From NCBI RefSeq assembly GCF_001705435.1, contig NZ_MDEN01000061.1, forward strand, positions 62,001 to 126,000: a stretch of 64,000 nucleotides of DNA, given 5' to 3'. A model generated the notes under the pieces. That model was not told the DNA's origin, made no database searches, and saw only the letters and a list, made by a program, of their open reading frames with translations. The position numbers and the translations under genes were made by a program. How positions within the stretch are numbered: the stretch's first letter is position 1; every line of letters starts with the position of its first letter. Of this stretch, positions 41,577-51,213 are shown piece after piece. The stretch is from Pseudomonas graminis (GTDB taxonomy: Bacteria > Pseudomonadota > Gammaproteobacteria > Pseudomonadales > Pseudomonadaceae).

Positions 41577-43106
41577 TCAACCGCGCGTACGCGGCAATGC
41601 CAGTTGCAGAAGACGCTGTTCATTAGCCTCTTCCCGGGACAATTCGCCGGTGATGGCGCCTTCACTCATGACCAGAATGCGATCGGAAATGCCCATCACC
41701 TCCATCAGGTCGCTGGACACCACGATGACCGCGATGCCATCGGCAGCCAGGTTATGGATGATCTGATAGATCTCGGATTTCGCGCCGATGTCGATGCCGC
41801 GGGTGGGCTCGTCCAGCAGCAGCACCTTCATTGGCATCGACAGCCAGCGGCCCAGAATGGCCTTCTGCTGATTGCCACCCGACAGGAACAGCATCTGCTG
41901 CTCGGGCGAAGGCGTCTTGACGTTCATTGATTTGATCTGGTGCCGGGCGTTGTCCCGCTCCCAGCGCCCCTGGATCAGGCAACCCAGGCTGAGGTGCCGA
42001 GGCCGCGCGCCGATGTTGATGTTCTCCGCGACACTGGAGAGCGGCACGATGCCTTCTTTCTTGCGGTCTTCCGGGCACAGCAGAATGCCGGCGTCGATGG
42101 CGTCACGGGGTGAACGCAGGTTCAGCGGCTTGCCTTCCAGCTGCAAGGTCCCGGCCTGACTGCGCGTGAGCCCCGACAGCATGCGAAACATCTCGGTCCG
42201 ACCGGCACCGACCAGGCCGAAAAAGCCGAGAATCTCGCCCTTCTCCACGGCAAAACTGGCGGGCTCCTGCAAGCCCGGACCCATCAGGCCGGTCACCCGC
42301 AGGCTCGGCCCCTGGTGCTGACGCGGCCGATAGTTATAGATGTCCTGAATATCGCGCCCGACCATGCAGGTCACCAGGCGGTCATGGTCCAGATCGGCCA
42401 TGTCCTCGAAGGTGCGCACGAAGCGGCCGTCTTTGAACACGGTGACGGCGTCGCAGACGCGGAAGATTTCTTCCATCCGGTGGGAAACGTAAAGAATGAC
42501 CCGGCCTTCATCACGCAGCCGGGTGATGATCGCCATCAGACGATCGATCTCCCGCGCCGACAGGCTGCTGGTGGGTTCGTCGAACGCGATGACGTGGGCA
42601 TTGCGCGACATGGCCTTGGCGATTTCCACCAGTTGCCGTTGACCCAGGGACAGATCACCCAGGCGCGTGTTCGGGTCGATCTCGTCGGCCAGGCCTTTGA
42701 GCAGTTCCCGCGCGCGGCGGACCATCGCCCGACGGTTGATCATGCCCCAGCGATTGGGCATGTGACCAAGCAGCAGGTTTTCCGCCACCGACATTTCCGG
42801 GACCAGATGCAGTTCCTGGTGAATCACCGCCACGCCGGCCGCGATGCTGTCGGCAGTGGATTTGAACGCCAGGTGCTGATCGCCGATCTGCAGATCGCCG
42901 CTGTTGGGTTGGTAGGAGCCGCCGAGAATCTTCAGCAGCGTCGATTTACCCGCGCCGTTCTCGCCCATCAGCGCGTGAACGCTGCCTGGCCGAGCTTCGA
43001 AATTGATGTCCGACAGCGCCTTCACGCCGGGGAAGGTTTTAGCGATCCCGTTGAAGCGCAGGCTGCCGCCGTGCTGGATCTGTTGCTGAACCGATGCCTG
43101 TTGCAT
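41577..43106 (-). CDS. araG: L-arabinose ABC transporter ATP-binding protein AraG
   Basis: A protein of 509 residues with two fused ABC ATPase domains, as in sugar CUT2 importers. First domain: Walker A GENGAGKSTLL, signature LSLGQRQLVEIAKAM, Walker B VIAFDEPTSSLS. Second domain: degenerate Walker A GLVGAGRTEMF, signature LSGGNQQKAILGRWL, and LLLDEPTRGIDIGAK. The order is araF-araG-araH, and the araH start is 45 bases on. Powers L-arabinose uptake. Confidence 0.96.
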   Translation of the reverse strand: MQQASVQQQIQHGGSLRFNGIAKTFPGVKALSDINFEARPGSVHALMGENGAGKSTLLKILGGSYQPNSGDLQIGDQHLAFKSTADSIAAGVAVIHQELHLVPEMSVAENLLLGHMPNRWGMINRRAMVRRARELLKGLADEIDPNTRLGDLSLGQRQLVEIAKAMSRNAHVIAFDEPTSSLSAREIDRLMAIITRLRDEGRVILYVSHRMEEIFRVCDAVTVFKDGRFVRTFEDMADLDHDRLVTCMVGRDIQDIYNYRPRQHQGPSLRVTGLMGPGLQEPASFAVEKGEILGFFGLVGAGRTEMFRMLSGLTRSQAGTLQLEGKPLNLRSPRDAIDAGILLCPEDRKKEGIVPLSSVAENINIGARPRHLSLGCLIQGRWERDNARHQIKSMNVKTPSPEQQMLFLSGGNQQKAILGRWLSMPMKVLLLDEPTRGIDIGAKSEIYQIIHNLAADGIAVIVVSSDLMEVMGISDRILVMSEGAITGELSREEANEQRLLQLALPRTRG

Positions 43107-43199
43107 GAACCACCTCCACCCCGCCCCACCCTTGTCGGGTGGAGCGAGGCCTCGCAGATATCCGCCTGATTGCCAGGCGTCCCGACTCGACTGCCGCGC

Positions 43200-44210
43200 T
43201 TACTTGTACAAACCGAGCGGGGTCAGCACGTCCTTGAAGTTGCCGCGATGAATCAGGGTCACGTCATCCATGGCGGTGTATTTAGGCGGTTCTTTGCCGG
43301 TGGTGACCCACTCGTACACCATCAGCGCCGTGTTATAGCCCTCTTTGTCAGGGCTTGGCAGCATCGACCCGTAGAAGCCGCTTTCCTTCTTCTTCAGTTC
43401 ATCGATGGCGTCAGTGCCATTGATACCGATGCCGATCACGTTGGCCGGTGCGAAACCTGCCCCCGCCGTGGCCCGCACGCCACCCAGAACGGTGTTGTCG
43501 TTCATGCCGCCGACAATGAGGTTTTTCGCCCCGCTTGGAAGCTTGGGCAGGGCAGCGCCGGTGGAATCCATGCTGCCCGGCACATCGAGGGTCTTCTGTG
43601 GTGCGAAGAGGATGTGATCCTCAGGCAGCCCGGCTTTCTTCAACGCATCCACCGAACCGTCGGTGCGCTTCTTGCCGGTGTCCAGCTCGTTGTAGGTGTT
43701 GATGATCGCGTAGGTTTCTTTCCAGTCCCACTTGCGATTCTTCGCTTCGTCGGCCATGGCGGCGCCCTGTTTCTGGCCGACTTCGAACGCGGCCATGCCC
43801 AGGTACGGCACGTCTTCCATGAACTTGCCTTTGGCATCGACGAAACGGTCATCGACGGCCATGACTTTCAAGCCGTTGGCCTTGGCTTTGGCGACGATGG
43901 ACGGGCCGAGGGAAACATCAGGCGGGCAGATGACAAACCCTTTGGCGCCGTTGGCGGCGAGGCTGTCGATGGCAGAGAGTGTTTTTTCACCGTCGGGAAC
44001 GGCGATTTTGATGACTTCGAAACCGTGTTCTTTACCGGCCTTTTCGGCGAACTGCCATTCGGTCTGGAACCAGGGCTCTTCAGCCTGCTTGACCAGAAAA
44101 CCAATCTTGACCTTTTCGGCGTCGGCGGCGGATGCACCGGCGCTCATGCCCAGAATGGCGGTGGCAACAGCAGCACAGCACAGGGAACGAATCCCGTGGC
44201 GACTCAACAT
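43200..44210 (-). CDS. araF: L-arabinose-binding periplasmic protein AraF
   Basis: A protein of 336 residues with a signal peptide (CAAVATAILGMSAGASA). The mature chain VKIGFLVKQAEEPWFQTEWQ, then FEVIKIAVPDGEKTLSAIDS and GAKGFVICPPD, follows E. coli AraF closely. GGMNDNTVLGGVRATAGAGF and GIGINGTDAIDEL are also AraF-like. It binds L-arabinose and delivers it to AraGH. Its promoter region holds a weak GntR-operator-like element (44310-44325). Confidence 0.95.
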   Translation of the reverse strand: MLSRHGIRSLCCAAVATAILGMSAGASAADAEKVKIGFLVKQAEEPWFQTEWQFAEKAGKEHGFEVIKIAVPDGEKTLSAIDSLAANGAKGFVICPPDVSLGPSIVAKAKANGLKVMAVDDRFVDAKGKFMEDVPYLGMAAFEVGQKQGAAMADEAKNRKWDWKETYAIINTYNELDTGKKRTDGSVDALKKAGLPEDHILFAPQKTLDVPGSMDSTGAALPKLPSGAKNLIVGGMNDNTVLGGVRATAGAGFAPANVIGIGINGTDAIDELKKKESGFYGSMLPSPDKEGYNTALMVYEWVTTGKEPPKYTAMDDVTLIHRGNFKDVLTPLGLYK

Positions 44211-44374
44211 AGCTAACTCCTTATTTTTATTGACTAGCTACAGCGTTCAGCAGTGAGTGTCGGGGCGGCATACAGCTGGAAACAGTGCAGGCCGCTCGAC
44301 TGAAAACAGTCATATCATATTATCAATGAAGCCTATGTAACCGAGTGTCACACCCCTTTAGCACAGGGTTTGGA

Positions 44375-45253
44375 TCATCCCGCGAAGCGGTGTGAGGCCA
44401 TGCCCTTGACGCCGATTTCCATCTGAATCACAGACCCGTCCAGCTCCAGTGCGCCCTCCGCAGGCCGCGCGCTGGTCACAAATAAAGTGGTCATGTCGGG
44501 CCCGCCGAACACGCAGCTGGTCGGGTGACTGACCGGCAGTTCGACGATCCGGTCAACGCTGCCATCGGGGGCAAAGCGGATCAGGCAACCGCCATCCCAG
44601 CGGGCGTTCCAGACAAACCCGTCTTCGTCCATCGCCGAGCCATCGGGTGCGCCGCGAGCATGCTCATGGGCCCAGACTTCCCGCTCGCCGAGGGAATGAT
44701 CATCGTTGATCGGGTAGCGATAGATCACGCCGTCCAGGGTGTCGGCGGTCAGCACCGCTGAACCGTTTTCCGGCCAGACCAGGGTGTTGACGATGCCCTG
44801 ACCTTGGACCAAAGGAGCGACCGAGCCATCGCTGTCGACGCGGTAAAGCCCGCCCGAGCGACGCTCGATAGGCAAGTCGTTGCCCTGCTCGTCCAGGTTG
44901 TTCTGCATCGTCCCCAGCCACAGTCTGCCGTGCCGGTCGCAACGGGCTTCATTGGCACGGTTGCCCGGCACCGGGTCGGCTGCGCACAGCAGAGAAACAA
45001 CGGGCTGATGGAACGGGGAATCAAGGTCGAGACGATGGACGCCGCTGGCCAGGGTGACCAGCGCATCACCTTGCGTGGTGGGGATGAAGGCCGAAACCGG
45101 CTCGCTGAATTGCCAGTGGGACAGCGTGCCTGCATGCAGGCGCAACGCACGGAAGCCGGCGATATCGACCCAGTACAACGCCTGCTGGGCATGATCCCAG
45201 AACGGCCCTTCGGCCAATTTGAAACGCTGGTCACAGACCGGCAGCCATTTCAT
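44375..45253 (-). CDS. SMP-30/gluconolactonase family protein, probable L-arabinolactonase
   Basis: A cytoplasmic six-bladed beta-propeller lactonase of 292 residues. Metal ligands fit the family: Glu in LAEGPFWD, Asn in NEARCDRHGRLWLGTM, Asn in GIVNTLVW, and Asp in PDGSAMDEDGFVWNARW. Beside araFGH and a GntR regulator, hydrolysis of L-arabino-gamma-lactone in the oxidative arabinose pathway is the likely job (inference; the family also takes gluconolactone and galactonolactone). ATG 45253 chosen for its AGGAAA RBS. Confidence 0.87.
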   Translation of the reverse strand: MKWLPVCDQRFKLAEGPFWDHAQQALYWVDIAGFRALRLHAGTLSHWQFSEPVSAFIPTTQGDALVTLASGVHRLDLDSPFHQPVVSLLCAADPVPGNRANEARCDRHGRLWLGTMQNNLDEQGNDLPIERRSGGLYRVDSDGSVAPLVQGQGIVNTLVWPENGSAVLTADTLDGVIYRYPINDDHSLGEREVWAHEHARGAPDGSAMDEDGFVWNARWDGGCLIRFAPDGSVDRIVELPVSHPTSCVFGGPDMTTLFVTSARPAEGALELDGSVIQMEIGVKGMASHRFAG

Positions 45254-45329
45254 GAACAATTTCCTGCTTATTATTGTAGGTCCGTGAGCCACTCAAAAAG
45301 CTCACCTGTAGAACGTCAAACTGGCCTGT

Positions 45330-46040
45330 TCAGGACTCGCGCGCCAGCGGTTGCTCCCGTGAACGCGCAATCACTTCACCCGCGTTTTCAATCAGGCTCA
45401 TGCAAGCCCAGACACCCCGCGCCGAATCCCGGTTGGCGATGGCATCCGCCAGATCCTTATGCAGCGGCAAGGTTCTGCCGAGCTCTCCGGGCACCCCCGA
45501 CGACACTTCGAACGAGATCGCCAGCAAGGCGCCCAGTGCCGGCAACATCTGCTCGATGAACTGGTTATGACTGGCCGCCAGCACCGCTTCATGGAAACGT
45601 TGGTCCGCAGCGTTGTAATCACTCGGGTCCGCGACGCTGGCCGCAAGCCGCGCATAGGCCGCCTGAATCCCGGCAATCTGCTCCGGTGTCGCCCTTTCAC
45701 AGGCCCAACGCACCGCCATCGGTTCTATGGCGCGCCTCAAATCTAGCAGGTCCAGCACAAAACTCTGGGGCAGGCCTTTGGCCGCCAACCAGCCCACGAC
45801 TTGTGGGTCGAACAGATTCCAGCTGCGTACCGGCATGACCCGCGTACCCACTTTGGGCCCGACCTCCAGCAACCCTTTGGCCACCAGTGTTTTGATGGCT
45901 TCGCGAATCACCGTACGGCTGACCCCGAATTCTTCACCCAATGCCGCTTCAACCTTCAGCGACTGGCCCGGCGTTACATTGCCTTGAGCAATCCAGGCTC
46001 CCAGACGGTCTACCGTCGACGCGTGAAAACTGCTGCTCAT
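45330..46040 (-). CDS. GntR family regulator, FadR subfamily (FCD domain)
   Basis: A protein of 236 residues. The N-terminal winged helix carries LKVEAALGEEFGVSRTVIRE and AIKTLVAKGLLEVGPKVGTRV. The C-terminal FCD helical bundle has metal/ligand residues in LDLRRAIEPMAVRWA, DQRFHEAVLAASHN and LHKDLADAI. FCD regulators of sugar-acid pathways usually repress and are released by a sugar-acid intermediate. It is likely the local arabinose-pathway repressor; operator-like sites flank its promoter. Confidence 0.9.
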   Translation of the reverse strand: MSSSFHASTVDRLGAWIAQGNVTPGQSLKVEAALGEEFGVSRTVIREAIKTLVAKGLLEVGPKVGTRVMPVRSWNLFDPQVVGWLAAKGLPQSFVLDLLDLRRAIEPMAVRWACERATPEQIAGIQAAYARLAASVADPSDYNAADQRFHEAVLAASHNQFIEQMLPALGALLAISFEVSSGVPGELGRTLPLHKDLADAIANRDSARGVWACMSLIENAGEVIARSREQPLARES

Positions 46041-46399
46041 TGATCCGCCCCTGTCTGCGTTGTGTTCCGCAAATCGAGGCTAATGATCATACGATTAGGA
46101 GTCAAACGCCTGTACAGACGGGCAATCCTGGGCTAGACCTTCCCGGGTCGTAACCGACACGGCCTTTCGCCAAATAGTATTACAATTTATTTTTAAAGCG
46201 AGTGCTTTTGATCTATAACTCGAAATATCAGGGCCGACCGGCTCAAATAGTATGACCAATCAGCCGTCGCTGCGCCTTCTTCGGTGGCGACGGGCTGCAG
46301 CATCCCGCGCAACAAGGGTGCTGCCCTGAGCGGGACCCGCGACAACGTCCACAGCAACATGCTCATAACTACCTCCCATAAGAAGAAAGGATCAACGCA
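46041..46399. other. Promoter region between gntR and the epimerase with FadR-type operator sites
   Basis: No gene seen. Exact matches to the FadR-subfamily pattern TNGT-N3-ACNA occur at 46175-46185 (TAGTATTACAA) and 46248-46258 (TAGTATGACCA), each inside a CAAATAGTAT direct repeat (46171 and 46244). A near match (TGATCATACGA) is at 46084-46094, flanked by CTAAT/ATTAG. The sites are placed to control both the divergent gntR gene and the epimerase gene. Confidence 0.65.
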
Positions 46400-47542
46400 A
46401 TGAGAAAGACGCTCATACCTGCCCTAGGCCTGTCGCTGATGGCCGCCGCCCTGCAAGTGCACGCCGCCGGACTGACCACCGAACACGGTGCGTTCGGCAA
46501 ACTCGCCGATGGCACCCCGGTCGAGAAATACACCCTGCGCAACAGCCAGGGCATGCAGGCGACCGTGATCACTTACGGCGGCACGCTGCAGTCGCTGCTG
46601 GTACCGGACAAGCACGGCAAGGCTGAGGACGTGGTCCTGGGCTTCGATGACGTGGACGGCTACGTCAAAGGCACCGCGTTTTTCGGCGCCACCATCGGCC
46701 GCTTCGGCAATCGCCTGGCCGGCGGCAAGTTCTCCCTGGATGGCAAGAGCTATCAGGTGCCGCTGAACGACAAGACCAATTCCCTGCATGGCGGCCCGAA
46801 AGGCTTCGACAAGCAGATCTGGAAGGCAGAAGAGGTCAAGGACAAAGGCTCGGTCGGGGTCAAGCTGACCTATGTCTCCGTCGATGGCGAGATGGGTTTC
46901 CCCGGGACGTTGAAAACCGAAGTCACCTACAGCCTGAACGACAAGAACGAGTTGCGCATTCAGTACCACGCCACAACTGACAAGCCGACCGTGCTCAACC
47001 TTACCAACCACAGCTACTTCAACCTGGCCGGCGCTGGCAACGGTGACATCCTCGACCAGGTGGCCGTGGTGCACGCAGCACGCTATACGCCGGTGAACGA
47101 GACGCTGATCCCGACGGGTGAGCTGGCGCCTGTGGCGGGCACACCGCTGGACTTCCTCAAGCCTGTCGCATTCGGCAAGCGCATCCGTGAAGACAACGTG
47201 CAGCTCAAGTTCGCCGAAGCCACGCAGGGCGGCTACGACCACAACTGGGTGCTCGACACCAAGGGCAAGCTGTCGAATCTGGCAGCGGACGTGGTCGATC
47301 CGAAGTCCGGTCGCCGTTTGCAGCTCTTCACCACCGAGCCCGGCGTTCAGCTATACACGGGCAACTTCCTCGACGGCACCGTCAAAGGCAAAGGCGGCAA
47401 GATCTACCCGCACTGGGGCGCATTCACCCTGGAAACCCAGCACTACCCGGACTCGCCCAATCAGCCAGCCTTCCCTTCCACTCGCCTGGACCCGGGCAAG
47501 TCTTACACTCAGACCACTGTGTTCAAATTCCTGAACAAGTAA
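46400..47542 (+). CDS. galM: Exported aldose 1-epimerase (mutarotase)
   Basis: Interconverts alpha and beta anomers of aldoses. A protein of 380 residues with a signal peptide (LIPALGLSLMAAALQVHA), so it should act in the periplasm. The catalytic pieces are GATIGRFGNRLAGG, LHGGPKGFDKQIW, LTNHSYFNLAG (His) and the Glu in YTGNFLDG...TLETQHYPDSPN. An exported mutarotase next to araFGH would supply the anomer preferred by AraF. AAAGGA lies ahead of the ATG. Confidence 0.93.
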   Translation: MRKTLIPALGLSLMAAALQVHAAGLTTEHGAFGKLADGTPVEKYTLRNSQGMQATVITYGGTLQSLLVPDKHGKAEDVVLGFDDVDGYVKGTAFFGATIGRFGNRLAGGKFSLDGKSYQVPLNDKTNSLHGGPKGFDKQIWKAEEVKDKGSVGVKLTYVSVDGEMGFPGTLKTEVTYSLNDKNELRIQYHATTDKPTVLNLTNHSYFNLAGAGNGDILDQVAVVHAARYTPVNETLIPTGELAPVAGTPLDFLKPVAFGKRIREDNVQLKFAEATQGGYDHNWVLDTKGKLSNLAADVVDPKSGRRLQLFTTEPGVQLYTGNFLDGTVKGKGGKIYPHWGAFTLETQHYPDSPNQPAFPSTRLDPGKSYTQTTVFKFLNK

Positions 47543-47802
47543 CCATTTGAGTGTAAAAACGGTGCGGCAGGACGGCTTTCATCGTCGTCCCCGCCGCATC
47601 GCGTCCTGCTTCATGCCGCCATGGCGCCGCTGAAACCGCTCAACACCGGGGGTTTGCCATCCATTTGTGAGGGTGGCCGACGATTCGCTCACCGTTCTGT
47701 ACTAAAGCTAACCGTTTGGCTTAGAACGGTAATTTCGAGTGAATTTTCCCGGCGGTGACGACTCAGTTACAAAGAGAGTGACTGATAGGGAGGTTTGCAA
47801 GC

Positions 47803-48027
47803 GTGGCACAGTACAAGCATTTCAGAATCGATTATCTGCTGCACGGCAGTTACAAAAGCTTTTACATCAGCGCCGAAGCCATGGACAACGCGTCGGCCTG
47901 GCACTGGGCCTCGGTGGATGCCGGGTTCGGTCAGATTCCAAAATACCGCTCGGACCGAGTCCCTAAAGTGACCAAGCCAAAAGCCGAGCAACTGGGTCTG
48001 ACCGATGTTGAGTGGGCCGAGTCCTGA
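47803..48027 (+). CDS. DUF6555 family small protein
   Basis: A protein of 74 residues from a GTG start preceded by AGGGAGG. It reads AQYKHFRIDYLLHGSYKSFY, then a central AWHWASVDAGFGQIPKYRSD and the end LTDVEWAES. The AWHWA..DAG...IPK pattern is that of DUF6555, a Pseudomonas family of unknown function. The stop codon is inside a 24-base palindrome. No functional context. Confidence 0.75.
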   Translation: MAQYKHFRIDYLLHGSYKSFYISAEAMDNASAWHWASVDAGFGQIPKYRSDRVPKVTKPKAEQLGLTDVEWAES

Positions 48028-48043
48028 TCAGCTGATCAGGACT
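48020..48043. terminator. Perfect 24-base palindrome over the DUF6555 stop codon
   Basis: A fully self-complementary 24-base sequence, centred on GATCAGCTGATC, includes the stop codon and is followed by TTCTT. It would form a hairpin in RNA with a minimal loop. A weak intrinsic terminator or a protein-binding site are both possible. Confidence 0.5.
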
Positions 48044-48417
48044 TCTTACCCGCTAACCTGTTCGCTTAACCACCTGATTGCTCCCTACGGGAATCTGCCT
48101 TGGCAGGGCGTCATTGTCGTCGTCCTGCCGGGCATACCGTCGGCCCATCCCTCCCCCGCGTTAACCCGCTCAGTCCAGGCCTGATCCGAAGAGAATTCTG
48201 ACGATTAGCTCGCCCCATCGACGCCATTAGCAAACCTGATCATTAAACGACCATTGCAGCTAAAGCCTTGCAACTACAGGCTTACAGAAACTTATCCACA
48301 GAGATATTCACGCTTTCCGTGGACAACTTTTTCAACGAAATGGCGTTGACTTTATTGCCCTCTCCAGCCTAGCCAGCTTTCTAAAAAAAATCCTGTCCAT
48401 CCCGACAACAGCCTGCT
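48028..48417. other. Intergenic region with an exact DnaA box
   Basis: No gene seen. TTATCCACA at 48292-48300 is a perfect DnaA box. About 20 bases on, GTGGACAA is a partial inverted copy. The stretch 48285-48400 is AT-rich and ends in an A-run (48385-48391) just before the mtiP stop. Confidence 0.5.
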
Positions 48418-49167
<750 letters not shown>

Positions 49168-50181
49168 TTATTCGATCAGTTGAGCAGCGCGCAGGGCACT
49201 CAGCGCCGCCAGCCAGCTGGGGTGCTGCCGGTATTCGGTGGACGCCATGCCCAGGCCGCGCATTCTGTGAAGTCGCGCCGCAGGAGGCGAGACTTTCATG
49301 CGCTGCGCCGCGCTCAACGCGAGCTCAGCCGCCGCCCGGTCGTTGCAGACCAATCCCATGTCACAGCCTGCAGTAAGCGCCGCCTCGATGCGGCTGGCAG
49401 CATCACCGACAACATGGGCGCCGGCCATCGACAGGTCATCGCTGAAGATCACGCCGTCGAAGCCCAGCTCGCCACGCAGGATGTCCTGCAGCCAGCGGCG
49501 GGAAAAGCCCGCCGGTTGCGAATCGACCTGGGGATAGATCACGTGGGCAGGCATGACTGCGGCCAGGTGTTTGCTCAAGCGCTGAAAGGGCACCAGGTCA
49601 TTGGCGCGGATGGTTTCCAGACTGCGCTCGTCATGGGGGATGGCCACGTGAGAGTCAGCCTCGGCCCAGCCATGCCCGGGAAAATGCTTGCCCGTGGCGG
49701 CCATGCCCGCCGCGTTCATGCCACGGATAAAAGCGCCCGCCAGCATGGCAGCCCGCTCGGGGTCGCCTTCGAATGACCGGGTGCCGACCACCGCACTGCG
49801 TTGATAGTCCAGATCCAGCACCGGCGCAAAGCTGAGGTCCAGCCCCACCGCCAGCACTTCGGTTGCCATCAGCCAGCCGCAATGCTCGGCGAGGCTGTCG
49901 GCATCCGGATGAGCCGCAATGGCGCGCATCGGCGGCAGTCGCACAAACCCCTGGCGCAAGCGCTGCACCCGTCCGCCCTCTTGATCGACAGCGAGCAGCA
50001 ATTCGGGACGAATGGCACGAATGGACGCGCAGAGTTCACGGACCTGCCGTGGACTTTCGATGTTGCGCGCGAAAATGATCAGGCCGCCCACTTCGGGCTG
50101 ACGCAGAAACTGACGGTCTTCGGAGGTCAGCCAGGTACCGGCGACATCCACCATCAGGGAGCCTTGCAGGCCAGAACTCAT
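49168..50181 (-). CDS. nagZ: Beta-N-acetylhexosaminidase NagZ
   Basis: A cytosolic GH3 enzyme that removes N-acetylglucosamine from anhydromuropeptides during wall recycling; the products control AmpC induction in pseudomonads. 337 residues, with the Asp nucleophile in GVIFSDDLSMAGAHVVG and the His/Asp dyad loop in KHFPGHGWAEADSHVAIP. AVDQEGGRVQRLR is the substrate-binding motif. ATG 50181 (AAGGA RBS) is used. Placed between psrA and mtiP as in other Pseudomonas. Confidence 0.95.
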   Translation of the reverse strand: MSSGLQGSLMVDVAGTWLTSEDRQFLRQPEVGGLIIFARNIESPRQVRELCASIRAIRPELLLAVDQEGGRVQRLRQGFVRLPPMRAIAAHPDADSLAEHCGWLMATEVLAVGLDLSFAPVLDLDYQRSAVVGTRSFEGDPERAAMLAGAFIRGMNAAGMAATGKHFPGHGWAEADSHVAIPHDERSLETIRANDLVPFQRLSKHLAAVMPAHVIYPQVDSQPAGFSRRWLQDILRGELGFDGVIFSDDLSMAGAHVVGDAASRIEAALTAGCDMGLVCNDRAAAELALSAAQRMKVSPPAARLHRMRGLGMASTEYRQHPSWLAALSALRAAQLIE

Positions 50182-50274
50182 AGGAAGATCCTTCAACTAC
50201 CAATGCTCAGGCCGGCATGGTGAGGGATCGAAGGATGTGATGCAAATTCCGCCACCGCCAGCCGGTGACGGGCC

Positions 50275-50985
50275 TCAGACCTTGGCAGGCACCGGTGTCG
50301 GGGTTTTGGTCCGGGGGCGCAGTTGCGCGGTAAGCATGGCGTTGTCGGTGACGCCCGATTCGGCGCGCATGCCGGCCGCCAGAAACGGCACCATGAGGCG
50401 CATGACCTGCTCGATGGACGTGTTGACGCCGAAATCGGTCTCGGCGATGGCCCGCAGTGCTTTGATACCGGACATGCTGAACGCGGCAGCGCCCAGCATG
50501 AAGTGGACCCGCCAGAACAGCTCGATGGGGGGAATGCGCGGTGCGGCTTCATTGACCAGTAGCATGTAACGACGGAACACCTTGCCGTACATGTCTTCGA
50601 GGTAACGACGCAAGTGGCCCTGGCTCTGACTGAACGCGAGGCCCAGCAGGCGCATGAAGATGGACAGGTCGTTGTTGCTGCGCGGCTGAACCACCAGCGC
50701 TTGTTCGACGAGGATTTCCAGCAACTCTTCAAGGGTGGGTTTGTGTTCAGGCTTGGCCTGACGGCGTTCCAGCTCGCGGTCGAGACTGACGCAGAACGGC
50801 CCGAGGAAGCGGGAGAATACCGCCTGGATCAGGGCCTTCTTTGAACCGAAGTGGTAGTTCACCGCTGCCAGATTGACTGACGCCTTGCTGGTGATGAGCC
50901 GCAACGAGGTTTCGGCAAAACCCTTCTCGGCAAACAGCTGCTCCGCTGCATCGAGAATTCGTTCAACTGTTTCCGACTGAGCCAT
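50275..50985 (-). CDS. psrA: TetR family regulator PsrA
   Basis: A protein of 236 residues. The N-terminal TetR HTH is RILDAAEQLFAEKGFAETSL, then SVNLAAVNYHFGSKKALIQAV; the C domain is the PsrA ligand domain (FMRLLGLAFSQSQGHLRRYLEDMYGKVF). PsrA represses itself and fadBA, activates rpoS in some species, and responds to long-chain fatty acids. Its own operator GAAAC-N4-GTTTC is present upstream. The neighbours lexA and nagZ are the usual ones. Confidence 0.95.
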   Translation of the reverse strand: MAQSETVERILDAAEQLFAEKGFAETSLRLITSKASVNLAAVNYHFGSKKALIQAVFSRFLGPFCVSLDRELERRQAKPEHKPTLEELLEILVEQALVVQPRSNNDLSIFMRLLGLAFSQSQGHLRRYLEDMYGKVFRRYMLLVNEAAPRIPPIELFWRVHFMLGAAAFSMSGIKALRAIAETDFGVNTSIEQVMRLMVPFLAAGMRAESGVTDNAMLTAQLRPRTKTPTPVPAKV

Positions 50986-50999
50986 GGTTCAACGCCTGA

Positions 51000-51026
51000 C
51001 AAACACGTGTTTGAAACATACGTTTC
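51000..51026. promoter_or_regulatory. PsrA operator (perfect box plus adjacent near-copy)
   Basis: GAAACATACGTTTC at 51013-51026 is an exact PsrA box (GAAAC-N4-GTTTC). CAAACACGTGTTTG at 51000-51013 touches it and matches 8 of 10 positions. They lie 15-41 bases before the psrA start, fitting autorepression. Confidence 0.9.
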
Positions 51027-51168
51027 ATACCCGGCACTGTCAACCCTGAGCGTCGCTTTCCGTCCGGTCAGTCACGGGCATTTAACCATACAAACCGGGG
51101 CCTGTAGCCATTCATTGCACGGGGTGATTACAGACGTCGCGAAAAGGATCATTGCCAAGACCCAAGCA

Positions 51169-51184
51169 CTGTATATAATCCCAG
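51169..51184. promoter_or_regulatory. LexA (SOS) box 1
   Basis: CTG-N10-CAG, CTGTATATAATCCCAG, matching the LexA core CTGTATATAN4CAG closely. It ends 30 bases before the lexA start. Confidence 0.92.
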
Positions 51185-51187
51185 TCA

Positions 51188-51203
51188 CTGTATAAAAAGC
51201 CAG
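51188..51203. promoter_or_regulatory. LexA (SOS) box 2
   Basis: CTGTATAAAAAGCCAG, a second CTG-N10-CAG site, starting 4 bases after the first. Two tandem boxes give tight autorepression of lexA-sulA. Confidence 0.88.
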
Positions 51204-51213
51204 AGCGATGCAC

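Noticed and set aside
46193..46366. 57-residue minus-strand frame in the gntR-epimerase gap
   Set aside because: No good RBS, covers the operator-like sites, and no recognisable protein features.
47560..47640. GC-rich hairpin after the epimerase gene as a terminator
   Set aside because: Stem is imperfect and there is no U-tract; too weak to list.
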